From: Sapria himalayana
Lineage: Eukaryota > Streptophyta > Magnoliopsida > Malpighiales > Rafflesiaceae
Assembly: GCA_029783825.1 (NCBI GenBank)
Contig: JAREIK010001332.1
Location: 636,314 to 700,313, forward strand
Length of the DNA: 64,000 bases
Direction: 5' to 3'
Position numbers and translations under genes: made by a program. Below the pieces are notes generated by a model. That model worked only from the letters and a program-made list of their open reading frames with translations. It was not told where the DNA came from and made no database searches. Numbering within the stretch: position 1 is the stretch's first letter; each line of letters starts with the position of its first letter. Shown here piece after piece: positions 1 through 11,122 of the stretch.

Positions 1-1159
1 AAAAATTTGTCATACACTTATATATGATTGACTATCATAAGTGTTGGACAATTTTGTTTTCAATTTTGTGATTTAGAAGAGGAGAATAATAAAGAACAAT
101 AAATGATATATTCACAACTACAATCCAAGCACGACAGAATCAAAAATAAAATTGAAATGCACTAAATAACGTGATTCACTAGTCGTTCAACACGACTAGC
201 TACATTCACCAGAAAAATACTTGTGCGTTTACAGATTATAACCAAAAATAAAAGTTCAGAATGTCTTTTATGAATAGAAAACAGTCGTGATGAAAATCGC
301 GTAGAGAGAAGAAAATAGCGGAGATGAACATTTCCACACATCAAAAAACAGCATCCCAAAAAGATAAAATAAAAATAATTTATATTAATACAATTTCTCG
401 GTTTAATTAACCGTAGTGGGTCGGATCACTCCGATGGGTCAGGCTTTGCTTCAAAAATTCTTCGGCCTCCTGACTGATCATCGTGACATTTGTTATTGTG
501 TTATTGCTGTATTTTCGACCTTTTAATATCTTTTTTCCTGCACTCACATGAAGATATTAAAATAGAAATATTTTGGTTATACAAAATAAATAATCAAAAC
601 AAATTATATATAACAATAAGATTAGAGAATCTTAAAAAATCTTAAAATTAATTTAATTAAGTTTTTATTTTAAATCTATATAATTTGTGATAAAACATAT
701 AAATTATTTTATATGTCAGACATCATGAATATCATTTAATTATATTTTCTAAATTTATTAAATATTAATTATTTTTTTTAACTTATAATATTTTATTATA
801 TCACTTATATTAGTGAATCTTGGAATTTTATGATAAAATAGTTGGAAGTAAATTTGTGTATTATTGACTATCCTATGATTTTTTAAAAATCTAATCAAAA
901 ATCTCATCAATAAAGTTGAACTTGATCAAACTTTAAAGATTATGCTGCTTAGTTGTGTATATCTTGAATCAAATATATTATGTTTTTTGATATATTGATT
1001 TACATGCATCTTAAAATGATAAGTGCTACATGTATTTTTATATGTATAGATTTTTTAATAAAATATATACATATGTACTATAACAGCATAAATTTATTTG
1101 AGTAATAGTCTATAATCATAGTTTATCTCTTTTCTAAATTATCTCCAAAAAAAAATTAA
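1..1159. other. AT-rich non-coding DNA, no gene seen
   Basis: I see no gene or recognisable repeat here. A short GC-richer patch at about 410-500 stands out from the surrounding A/T-rich sequence and may be a fragment of an old mobile element. The only open frames are short and resemble nothing I know. Confidence 0.6.
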
Positions 1160-4100
1160 AATTTTGGTTGTTGGATTTCGCTCTCAATGGCTAGGAGGCC
1201 GAATCCAGCACCCCTAAGGATTCTACCCTTTTTATTTATTAAAAAAATCATAAAAAATTTGATTTAAAAAAAGATTTTTAATCTATAAACCCCCCCCCCC
1301 CCCACCTTATTCATAAATTTTAATTTAGCTTTTTCTCTACCTTTCTCATATTTTTTCTTCGTCTTCTCTCAACTCTCGTCTTTTCTTTTTTCTCTCGGTC
1401 TCTCATTTTGTTTTGGATTCCGGGACTCAAGTGTGGCAGGTGGTGTGTGATTTTTTGATTGTGGTGCAGTGCATACATCAAAAGGAAAACATGATTTTAC
1501 ACATTGAGTTTTTTTTATTGTTTAGTTAAGTTTAAACTTTAAGATTTAAGTTTTAGTTTAATTAATATTAATTAATATATTATTTATAAAACATTAATTA
1601 CAATATAATATAAAAATAAATATAAATAAAATTGATAAATAGTAATTTTAATTACGATAATGAAATTAATTTAAACATAAACATATAAAATTATAATTAA
1701 TTAAAACCGTAAGGAAAGGTACGCGGTCGTCGAAATTTTGATTCTTCCGGTCGTCTCAACCCAAACATCTAAGAATATTAATAGTAATAAGAATATTAAT
1801 AAGAATAAAAATAAAAATAAACTTTAATATAATACAAAAAAAGTTAGAGGTGCCTTCATACTACAAATATTATAAAAATGTTTTAAGCTATAATAATTCT
1901 TGTGGGACTAGGGGCATGCCAGATAATGTACCAAAAAATATGGTGCATTAGATTCTATGCAAACCCAACTTAGTGGTGAGATTTTTAAGGCTGAATTCAA
2001 TTCAAATATCAATGTTAACTTCATTCATATACTACAATGAGTTAAGGAGAGAAAATATGACCAAATTTATCACAATGATGAATCTTTTGAATATGCTTTT
2101 GGAGGATCCAAGGGTAATCAGTATTATGCAGACTTATTTTCAGTTTGCATATCATAAGATTTATAAGTCTATATTTAGGAATAACATACTAAAATATTAT
2201 AACTTGAAAAAATAATAATAATTAATGAATTTAGACATTATAGTGATGTAATATCCATGATGTCTGATATTTAGACTAGTCATAATGATGTATCTTATAT
2301 ATACCTCACCGTCCGCTATGTAGATTCTAAATGGACACTAAATAAAAAAAATATTAGGATTCTTAATGATTCTTCATCCTCATGATGACCCGGTCATTTA
2401 TGAGTGCGTGATGAAAATTTTAGAGAATATAATATTCAAAATAAAATATATAGTATCATATTTGATAATGTATCTAATAATATAATTATCATTAATATTA
2501 TTATTAGGCCTATTAGAGATGAATTATTAGGAGAGATTTTTAATATTAGATGCATGTGTCATGTTATTAAACTCATAGTACAAACGGATATAAATGTTGT
2601 TTTCTTCATTTTAGAAAATATATGTAACTCACTAAAATTTTTTTGTATATCTCGCAGACAACATAAGTTCAATACTCTATGTTTGTATGTAGGTCTAAAT
2701 AAGATGAAATTCCAATCGAATGTGAGATACAGTTGAAATTTCACATACTTTATGTTAGAGTCATATGTTGAATATGAACATATGATATCTGGCTTCGTCA
2801 ATAGTTAGAGTGATAAACTTATTATTGATGAACTGACTGGGCTACATGAATTTAATTTATGAAATTCTTAAAAATTTTTTATTACACGATGAACATTTGT
2901 TCATCAGTTTAAACTCTCATTACTTTATGACACTCAGGTGCATGTGCTTCATTAGTAGTATGTTTAGAAATATTAGAGATGATATGACACTTAACGATAT
3001 GGTTGTAGAGATGAAAATCAAGTACTTAAAGTACTGGTTCACTATTTTATCTTCTTATTGTCTAGCTGCTTGCATGGATCCCAGGGTCAAAGTGAAAGGG
3101 GTAAAGAATATTATGACATACATATCTCGTTCATGAACCAAGAAAACCAACGTGAACTGTTCATTTACGAGAAGTTGAATAATCTTATACTTATTATGAT
3201 ACTAGGTATGATGGTAGTAGTAGTAAGACTTTGAGTACGAACATGAATACCATATTAAGAGACTGGTTTTTTCATTTAGTTAGTGAGAGAGGAATGATGG
3301 GTGGACTATTAAATAGGAGCAAGCTGTCTTGATACTTAAATACTGATTACTGCTCAATCCTATCACATTCCAATAGTAAAAATTTTGATATTTTATATTG
3401 GTGGAAATCATATGAGTCAATCTATCACGTACTATTTAAGATGACACGAGATCTATTGACTCTTTTGGTATTGAGTGTAATATCGAAGTTTATTTTTTCT
3501 GGTGCAGTGAATATAATTTCAGATAGAAGATCATGATAATGGTCAGATATTGTTGAGGTATTAGAATGCATTAAAGATTGAGAGGATCTGAGCTTAGAGA
3601 TCTAGGATTGTGTTAGGACTGCAGCAAAAGTAGAAGAGTTAGTTGCCGATGATGATTTGTGGGACATTAATGTTGATGACGATTGACGACTGATATGAGA
3701 TTGAGCATTGAGATATTGCCTCTCTGATGATTGAACTGAGTGATATTTATCATTTTTATTTATTATTTTTAGATTGTTTTTTTTTATTTTTTTATCATTT
3801 TACTTTGAGACTTGATTCTGATATTTAATTTTTGTGATTTATATTGGAATGTATTAATATTTTATGTTTAATTTTATTAATTCAGACATTGATACTGCTA
3901 TTGATTCAAAGATATTTGTTAGTTTTTAGATTTTATTTTATGTTTTTTTAATTAAAAATTAAATAATTAAATAATTAAATAATAATTTTAATTTAGGTAT
4001 TAAATAATTTAAAATTTATTTTTTTTAATTATTTTGAATTTGAGATTAATATTTTTTAAACGGCCCAAACATGGCTCGAATCCGGCCCAAAAGGTCAAAA

Positions 4101-4296
4101 TATGCCCCAAATCTGGCTCGAACAGGTTATATTCTGTTACTCCAGGCATGACTCGGCCTAAAAAACTTAAAAAGCCGGGCTGGCATATCGTGTCATACTA
4201 GTTTTATTGAAGCCATGTCGTGCCTGACACGACACAGTGGCATGATTGGGCCACCAAAATATGGACCAGGCCAGCCAAGCCCATTTGACACCACTA
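1160..4296 (+). mobile_element. Degenerate hAT transposon, copy 1
   Basis: This is an older relative of the hAT element at 7267-10923. Colinear matches include the 5' leader with GTTGGATT...GAATCCA (1170-1210 against 7550-7595), the words GTCGTCTCAACCCAAA (1750) and GTGGGACT (1900), and the transposase pieces. The 3' end, CCCATTTGACACCACTA, matches the TIR CCCGTTTGACACCTCTA of the younger copy, so the end is placed at 4296. No 5' TIR is visible before 1160, so the start is approximate and probably truncated. A run of about 14 C at 1290-1303 lies where the younger copy has a short C-rich stretch. Confidence 0.8.
1842..3690 (+). pseudogene. hAT transposase remnant (copy 1)
   Basis: Pieces of a BED-finger/RNase H-like hAT transposase, broken by many stops and frameshifts. 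The longest open pieces are 1973-2215 (equivalent to the region after the BED finger, with EDPRV and MQTYFQ), 2404-2736 (with FDNVSNN around the second catalytic Asp, then CMCHVI) and 2846-3136 (MVVEMKIKYLKY, ACMDPR). The C-terminal dimerisation block is recognisable at about 3440-3590. The sequence is useful because it keeps a Gln codon (CAA, about 2435) where the younger copy has a TAA stop. It cannot make a protein. Confidence 0.8.
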
Positions 4297-4781
4297 GCTA
4301 GAGAGTGACAAGAATAATTAGACTTTACTATAGTCTATCTAAATATAATAGCCAAAATCCAAATAATCTAATAAGTAGGTAGACAACAAAATGTTGAATG
4401 CATAGTATCAAGTTGGTCATTTGGTACTTATACAAGCTAAATTTGATATTTTGGCTCAAGAGAATGAAGTTTCTAGGGTAGCCCATCTATTGGAGTTACC
4501 CACAAATCTTAAGAATCACTCGATCTTTCAAGTAGTGGGCATACAAGTTTCATTGAACACCCATTGGAGCAAAGACCATGTATGATAAATATATAGAATG
4601 TATTTTGATAGATTATATTTTAACACAAACGAATTATATGTCAAAGTAAGAGAATTTGGTAAATTATTAAGGAAAACTCAACATCGAAGCATGTTGGGAA
4701 CTTCCTAAATGAAGCATGTTGGGAACCTGCTAAATGAGTATAATACTTTAAATAAAAGTCAAATTTTATAATGAAGATACA
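4297..4781. other. Unrecognised spacer
   Basis: No recognised gene. A 59-codon stretch open after an early stop (about 4402-4580, +) contains HLLELPTNLKNHS. I do not recognise it, and it may be a retroelement shard. A 25-bp tandem duplication containing GAAGCATGTTGGGAAC lies at about 4686-4735. Confidence 0.4.
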
Positions 4782-4789
4782 ATGAGGAC

Positions 4790-5392
4790 TAGGGGTGCTA
4801 ATGAGAGGAGACAACTCGCGAGCTATTTAGACTCGGCTCGATCAAAACTTGATTTGACTCTCGAGCTTGAGCTCGACTCGAAATGTCAACAAGTTGAGTA
4901 ACAACTTATAACCTGACTTGAAAAGCTCGTGAGAAACTTGGATATTTTTGTATATAAAATTTAAAAGTTTTTTTTTTAAAATTTTATATCTTTACTTTAA
5001 GGGATACCATAAATAATATATCTCTATTTTTTTATTCTTAAATAATCATATATTTTTATTATTTATTTAGTTATAAATATATTTGTTTTAAAAATATTAA
5101 TTTTTTTTAAAGAAAAGATATAACAAAATAAAATATTATTCTATAAATTATATTAATAAGTGAGTATTATAAATGTTAAAAATAAATAAATAATATATAT
5201 ATATATATATATGTTGGATATATAATAATTAGGGTGCTAATGAAACGAGATAACACGTGATTTACTCTGACTCTACTATGTCAAAACTCGACTTGAGTAA
5301 GCTCGACTCGACATTGAGCTCAACTCTAAATATTAATGACTCGACTCGAGCTTTGTTGAACTCAAACTCGACTCGCATCATTAGTATCTCTA
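4790..5392. mobile_element. hAT-type MITE with 8-bp target duplication
   Basis: A 603-bp element flanked by an exact 8-bp direct repeat ATGAGGAC (4782-4789 and 5393-5400). Its ends are inverted: TAGGGGTGCTAATG on the left and CATTAGTATCTCTA on the right. An 8-bp target duplication is the hallmark of the hAT superfamily. Subterminal CTCGACTCG motifs repeat at both ends, as is common for hAT derivatives. A second GGGTGCTAATGAAACG motif at about 5231 suggests a nested or duplicated terminus. No coding capacity is present. The termini differ from those of the TAGAGGTGTCAA family elsewhere in the window. Confidence 0.82.
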
Positions 5393-5400
5393 ATGAGGAC

Positions 5401-7258
5401 TCCCCTAGGTTGTGTAGGGGAGGATTGTCATGATCTGATAATCTTGATAGACCATGAACCGAATGGAAAGAAGATAAATCATCTTTTATGAAGATCCATA
5501 AGATTTTGATATGTTCTAGAATATTTTACATCAGTCCAACAATATTTTGAAATCTAAGTTCAAATTAAAGTTTTAGAATTCTTTAGATTTTTTTTTTGTT
5601 TCATGTCATATGAGATGGTAACATTGACATGATTTTTTCCATTATTATATGAGATTCTCTCTCTATATAAAGCGTATATTTATTAATTTCTATTTATTTA
5701 AAAATTTCATTTTTATTTGTGATTATATTTTTTATTTTTTGAAATTTTATTTTCTTGTTTGACTTGTTTGATGTGATTCTTTTGCATGAGATGCTGAGTA
5801 GATTGACTTAGGTACACAATGAGTTTATATCCTATCCTAAGGCTGCATGTTATTGTGTTTACATTCCATGACATATGTGTGTGTAGGGTTATCATCAGAG
5901 AAGCTTGCCAATTTATTGTTCGTATAACATTACTTTTTGGAATGGCTATAAGTTTCATGTCAATGTGTAGTGGCATTTTGCTCAAGTTTTTATGGAGATT
6001 CGAAGCTGATGGATTCTTAATAAATTGGTGACTCAACAATAAGATAGGACATTACTAAGGGAATCTATTTTTTTTAATATCTTTGCTGGATAGGTAGACG
6101 GTAAACAATGATCAAAATATTGGTAAATATGAATATATCGGTAATTAGATTTTAATGGAAATATCAAAAATATCGGTAAAATATTGGTGGATATGTTTAT
6201 AAAATATCGGTTTGATTAAAATTTTTCATATTTTAATTTTATATATGATAAGAAATAATTCATATTTTAATTAAGTTATATTAAAATCAAATGAATTAAT
6301 AATTATTAAATTAAATATGTTATATTTTATATATTATTCATATAATATTATGTTAAAGAGATATTATTTATTTATCTTTGTTATTATTATAAATACCATG
6401 TAGATAATGAGGAGATTCAAAATATTATATATTATAATTTTAAAATTTTAAATGATATTATTTATTTTCTTTTTTTTAAATTAATATTTAATTTAAATAT
6501 ATTATAAGTTATAATGTAAAGTAAAAATAAAATAAAATATTTTAATCATATGTTGGTAGGAATTATGAACAGATAAATAATAAGAGAATATATATAAAAA
6601 AAAAGTGTACTAATTATAATTAGTGCAATCAATTGCTTGGTGGTTGGAGGGTGCCACTTCCAGGCATATTGGGTGGGATTGAATTATTTCATAAGTATTT
6701 TTTTTGAGATTTTTGGAGTCGAACAAATGAAAAAAATAGGGAAAAATCAAAAATTTCTGGGAAATATCGGAAAAAGTCAGAAATATCAAAAAATATTGGA
6801 AAAAAATCAGAAAAAATGAAATTTTGGTGGAGATATCTTATCGATCTTCACCTATAATCGATATTTCGTCGATATTTTGGCTGAAATATCGGAAAATTTG
6901 TTCCCTGACTGTAAATACCTGTATATTTTTGGAGTTATGCATTTTTTTTATATTTCATAATAGAGAACTCTTTTCTTTGGTATGTCCCATAATTCAGAGC
7001 AAAAATATTATAATTTTATTCGTACATTGAGAAATAGCATGAATAGAATACTCTTTCATTTATTTGGAGTACCGTCTTGCCAACATGGAAAAATCAATAA
7101 TTCTCCAGGATGACTGCTCAAATATATTAACTATAATGAAATGTTCTTATTTTTATGCCTTTATATATGTTTTATATTCAAATATCAAAGCTGGAAATAT
7201 CATATGCCATTTTCTTGATCCTCAATCTTTCAAGCCAAAATATTCATATGCTATATGC
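5401..7258. other. Repeat-rich spacer; LTR-like and ATATCGG-rich segments
   Basis: No gene seen. At 5405-5800 the sequence resembles a lone LTR, with TGTCATGATCTG near 5427 and a TATATAAA box at 5664-5671, but I could not define both ends. From about 6100 to 6910 the motif ATATCGG or ATATTGG recurs on both strands, densest at 6100-6210 and 6760-6900, as in some plant non-autonomous repeats. No target duplication was found. Confidence 0.35.
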
Positions 7259-7266
7259 TTTAAAAG
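7259..7266. repeat. Target-site duplication, left (hAT copy 2)
   Basis: TTTAAAAG lies directly before the 5' TIR and is repeated exactly after the 3' TIR at 10924-10931. The 8-bp length is diagnostic for hAT insertion. Confidence 0.95.
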
Positions 7267-7431
7267 TAGAGGTGTCAAACGTGCCGGGCCGGCCCGGCAC
7301 GAGGCACGGCACGAGGCACGACACGGTTCTGCCGTGCCTGGGCCGGCCCGGCACGGGTTCGTCCCGTGCCGGTTCACGCAGGCACGCGAGGGGCGTGGGC
7401 GTGACCCGTCCCCCGGCCCCCCCGGTAAAAA

Positions 7432-7469
7432 GACCGCGGGTCGGGTCTGATTGGACCCGACCCGCGGTC
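7432..7469. repeat. GC-rich perfect hairpin in hAT 5' end
   Basis: GACCGCGGGTCGGGTC (7432-7447) and its exact reverse complement (7454-7469) flank a 6-nt loop. The same hairpin, with one mismatch and in the opposite orientation, occurs at 20329-20366 inside a MITE. It may be a subterminal protein-binding or structural element. That role is inferred. Confidence 0.85.
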
Positions 7470-7980
7470 CTGACTGTCGAGCCCCGACGGGCTTAGACCC
7501 GACCAATCCCAACGGCCAAAAAAAAAAAATTCAAACTTTACAGATTTTCAGCCGTTGGATTCGCCTCCAACTGCTAGGGGGCAGAATCCAACGGTCCTCG
7601 TGATTCTGCCCCTTAAAATTATATTAAAAATTCAAAAAAATAATAAAAAAATTTCTTTTTTTATAAAAAATTAATTTCTTTAGCCTATAAATTCTACCCC
7701 CCTCCCTATAACATTTATGTTTTTCAAAAACATATCTCTTCTCAAAACTTTCTCTCTCTCACATAAATCGTGTATCTCTCTCTCGGGCCTCGGGATTTTG
7801 ATTTCGGCTTGGATTTTCGTGAAACTATACTTGAGTTTTGAAAATCAGAGCTTCATGCGGTGCACCTTGCACGTGACTGACCTCATTGTTTTTACCGGGT
7901 AATTTATTTTACGTTTTTATTTACTTTTTCTCTCTAAAGCTTCTCTCTCTAGAAAAACATAGGAAAAAAAAACATAAAAA

Positions 7981-10105
7981 ATGACAAATACACCTGACAC
8001 GTATTTAAATTTGGAAAATGAAAATGTTAGTGTTACATAGACGTCTGCGGCTCCTGAAACTTTGGTTTCTCCAGTCGTCTCAACCCAAAGTTCTAAAAAA
8101 CAAAAAACTAGGAGGACTTCTGTAGCTTGGACTCATTTTAAAATCATAACACAAGTAAATGTTAGGGGTGCGGAACTTGAAATGGCACAGTACAAATATT
8201 GTATGAGACTTTTAACATGCAAGAGTTCATGTGGGACTGGGCACCTTAAGAGGCATGCCGAATTATGTACCAAAAAACATGGACCCTTAGATTCTAGGCA
8301 CATCCAACTTGGCACTACATTTTTTGAGACTGGATTGAGTTCAGTCTCAAAGTTTACTCCCTTTGTATACTCCAGTGAGTTGGGTAGGGATGACATGGCC
8401 AGGCTCATCACTTTGATGGGTCTTCCGATCAGATTTTCGGAAGATCCGAGGGTAGTGCGCTTCATGCAGACTTATTTTCAGCCTTCCTATCGTAGGATTC
8501 CTAGGTCCACATCTAGGAGTGGCATACTAAAGATATATAAGTTAGAAAAACAAAAAAATAATTAACGAATTTATGACATATAGTGGAGTGGTGTCCGTGA
8601 CGTCCGATATATGGACATGTCACGATGGTTCTTCTTATGCATGTCTCACGAGTCACTATGTAGATTCTAACTGGACAATCAATAAAAAAATTTTAGGATT
8701 CACTGAGATTCTTCATCCTCATGATGGCCCGGCCATTTTTGAGTGTATGATAAAAATATTTAGGGAATATAAAATTTAAAATAAAATTTTTAGTGTTACT
8801 TTCGATAATGCTTCTAATAATGGAGTAGCGATCAATATGTTTGTTAGGAATATTAGAGACGCACCATTAGGAGAGATCTTTCATGTCAGATGCATGTGTC
8901 ATGTGATTAACCTGATAGTTCAAGCGGGTATGAAGGTGTTTTCCCCCGCGTTGGAAAATATACGCAATGCACTCAAGTATATTCGCACTCCTCGCAGACA
9001 ACAAGAGTTTGGTACTCTCTGTTTGTCTGCGAATCTTAAGAAGAAGAAATTCCAATCGGATGTGAGACATCGTTGGAATTACACGTACCTGATGTTGGAA
9101 TCATGTGTTGGATACGAACACGTGATATCCGACTAAGTCAATAGTAAGAGTGACGAACTTATTATTGACGATACTGACTGGGTTTCAGGAATTTTATTTA
9201 TGAAATTTCTGAAGATATTTTATGACACGACAAACATGTGTTCGTTGGTTTATACGCTCACCACTTGCATTGCACTCCGGTGCATATGCAACATTAGTAG
9301 CATGTTTAGGAAGTATCGAGCTGACCCGACGCTTAGCCATATGGTTGTAGAGATGGAGACCAAGTACTTGAAGTACTTGTCCACCATTTTATCTCTTTAT
9401 TGCCTCGCTGCATGCATGGACCCTAGGGCTAAGGTGGAAGGGGTAGAAAACACCCTGACTTTCATTTTCTCGTGCATGAACCTGGAAGAGCCACCTGAAG
9501 GATTCATTTACGAGAAGTTGACAGACCTGTTCACATACTACGATACTAGGTATGGTGGTGGTGGTGGTGAGACTGTGATTACGGACATTGATACCTTGTT
9601 CGGAGATGACGATTATTCCATTAACCTAGCGAGGGGGAAACGTAGGGGTGGACCTTCACATAGGAGCGAGCTGTCTCAGTACTTAGATACCGATTACTGC
9701 TCAATCCTATCACCTTCTGACAATAAGAATCTTGATTTATTACAGTGGTGGAAATCATATGAGTCCGCCTATCCCGTGTTATCTAGGATGACACGGGATC
9801 TACTGACTCCTCCGGTGTCGAGCGTAGCATTGAAGTCTGCTTTTTCTGTTGCAGTGAACGTGATTTCGGATAGGAGATCGAGATTACGTCCAGATATGGT
9901 TGAGGCCTTGACATGTTTGAAGGATTGGGAGGAATCGAGGTTTAGCATCCATGATCGTGCTGAAGCTGGGACTGTGACAGACACTGCAGTCGTATCCACA
10001 TCTACTACGATGGCGGTGGAGCTGATTGCCGATGATGATGATCCATATGATACTGATCTTGATGTTGCGGCTGATGATTCTCATGATATGCCGCTTGACG
10101 ATTGA
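7981..10105 (+). pseudogene. hAT transposase, BED-finger type, broken
   Basis: The product would be a cut-and-paste DNA transposase of about 700 residues, typical for plant hAT. The start is the ATG at 7981, in frame with the BED region. Domain order: BED zinc finger at about 8115-8270 (WTHF, then YKYC...TGHLKRHAELC; the first Cys of the usual C-x2-C pair is Tyr); RNase H-like fold with TSDIW at about 8605-8620 (first Asp) and FDNASNN at about 8801-8821 (second Asp); C-terminal hAT dimerisation block at about 9760-9940 (PPVSSVALKSAFS, then EALTCLKDWE). Defects are an in-frame TAG at 8038, a frame change in the A-rich stretch 8545-8566, TAA at 8777 and TAA at 9134. The third catalytic acid, normally Glu in SESAFS, is Lys here. 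Degenerate copy 1 also has Lys at that place. The C-terminus is Asp-rich. Confidence 0.88.
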
Positions 10106-10697
10106 TGCTGATCTGCTGTTTTTTTTTCGATGTTTTTTTTTTCATTGTATTTATACGCTTTGTTTGTACGTTGTGTTGAAACTTATACTTGTTTTGTTCG
10201 GACCATCGGTTTCAAATGCATGATTGGTAATTTTTCATTTGTGTAGTTTAATTTTTTTTAATTTTTACTAACATAATGTATTGATTTATTTTTTTTACGA
10301 TTTAAATTTTATTTTAAAAATTAATAACTTTAATTTATAATTAATAAATTATAAATATAAATAAAGCTATACTAAGTTGAATTTGATAAAAAAAATAATT
10401 TTCTAAAATTTATTTTTTTTTTAATTTTAATTTGTAACATTTTTTAAAAAAATTATATTTAATAATTAATACTCTACATAGTGTAGACTACACTTAACCT
10501 TAAGAAATAAAATTTACAATATATAAATTAAAAAAAAAATAATATTCTGATTTTAGATTTCTGCCTGTCCGTGCGGCCTCCCGTGACTCGTCCCGTCCTG
10601 GTCCCGCCTGCCCGGTCCTGCCTCTCTCTCACTCTCAGGCCTCAGCCTATGCAGCTATGCTCTATGTCGTGGCCCCTGGCCCCTGGCCTATTTGGCC

Positions 10698-10923
10698 AGG
10701 CCGGGCCCGCCTATATTCAAACCGTGCCGTGCCGGGCACGGCACGGTAGCATGATCGTGCTGGATAAAAACGGGCCGTGCCGTGCCGGCCCGGCCCGTTT
10801 GACACCTCTAGGCTATGCCCTGGCCCCTGGCCTGTATGGCCGTGCCGGGCAAGGCACGGTAGCACGATCGTGCTGGATAAAAATGGGCCGTGCCGTGCCG
10901 GGCCGGCCCGTTTGACACCTCTA
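10698..10923. repeat. Tandemly duplicated 3' terminus of hAT copy 2
   Basis: The 3' TIR occurs twice, ending at 10810 and again at 10923. The words GGTAGC(A/G)-GATCGTGCTGG and GGGCCGTGCCGTGCC precede each TIR at the same offset, a period of 113 bp. The flanking target duplication touches only the outer copy. The element therefore carries a spare internal terminus. Confidence 0.85.
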
Positions 10924-10931
10924 TTTAAAAG
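10924..10931. repeat. Target-site duplication, right (hAT copy 2)
   Basis: TTTAAAAG, an exact match to 7259-7266. Confidence 0.95.
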
Positions 10932-11007
10932 TATGGAACTTCCTTTTTTAGACTGGCATTTATCTTTGTACTTTCTACATTGTTGATTTGTTAGCTTTTC
11001 TTGTTAG

Positions 11008-11122
11008 GGTGATTTTGGTCCATTTCATCCACAAATAGCCACCAAGGTGCCACTGTGGTTAGCTCTGGCCTTAAAGAAGCGGGGGAAGTGCATGATTCTT
11101 TCTCCCCAGTGGATGTCTGTTG
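11008..11122 (+). CDS. PSF2: PSF2 exon (first one in window)
   Basis: Preceded by TTCTTGTTAG and followed by GTAAGT. It starts in phase 0 with GGT GAT TTT GGT (GDFG) and ends after the first base of a codon. It encodes the N-terminal GINS core with the [15 protein letters not shown] block and QWMSV. It lies 84 bp after the hAT element. Confidence 0.92.

Larger units (their letters stand above)
7267..10923 (+). mobile_element. hAT transposon, copy 2 (3657 bp, complete ends)
   Basis: It begins TAGAGGTGTCAAACG and ends CGTTTGACACCTCTA, perfect 15-bp inverted termini flanked by the 8-bp duplication TTTAAAAG. The terminal 250-350 bp at each side are very GC-rich, with repeated GCCGTGCC and CCGGGCC words, which are likely transposase-binding subterminal repeats. 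The interior holds one transposase reading frame on the + strand, now broken. The element lies in the region upstream of the first visible PSF2 exon and ends 84 bp before that exon. The intact target duplication suggests a fairly recent insertion, although the coding region has since decayed or was already inactive. Confidence 0.95.

Noticed and set aside
162..359. Minus-strand 65-codon frame
   Set aside because: No recognisable motif, AT-rich context, and a length expected by chance.
7064..7512. Arg/Pro/Gly-rich open frames on both strands
   Set aside because: They are GC-rich hAT terminal repeats read as codons, and they cross the TIR.
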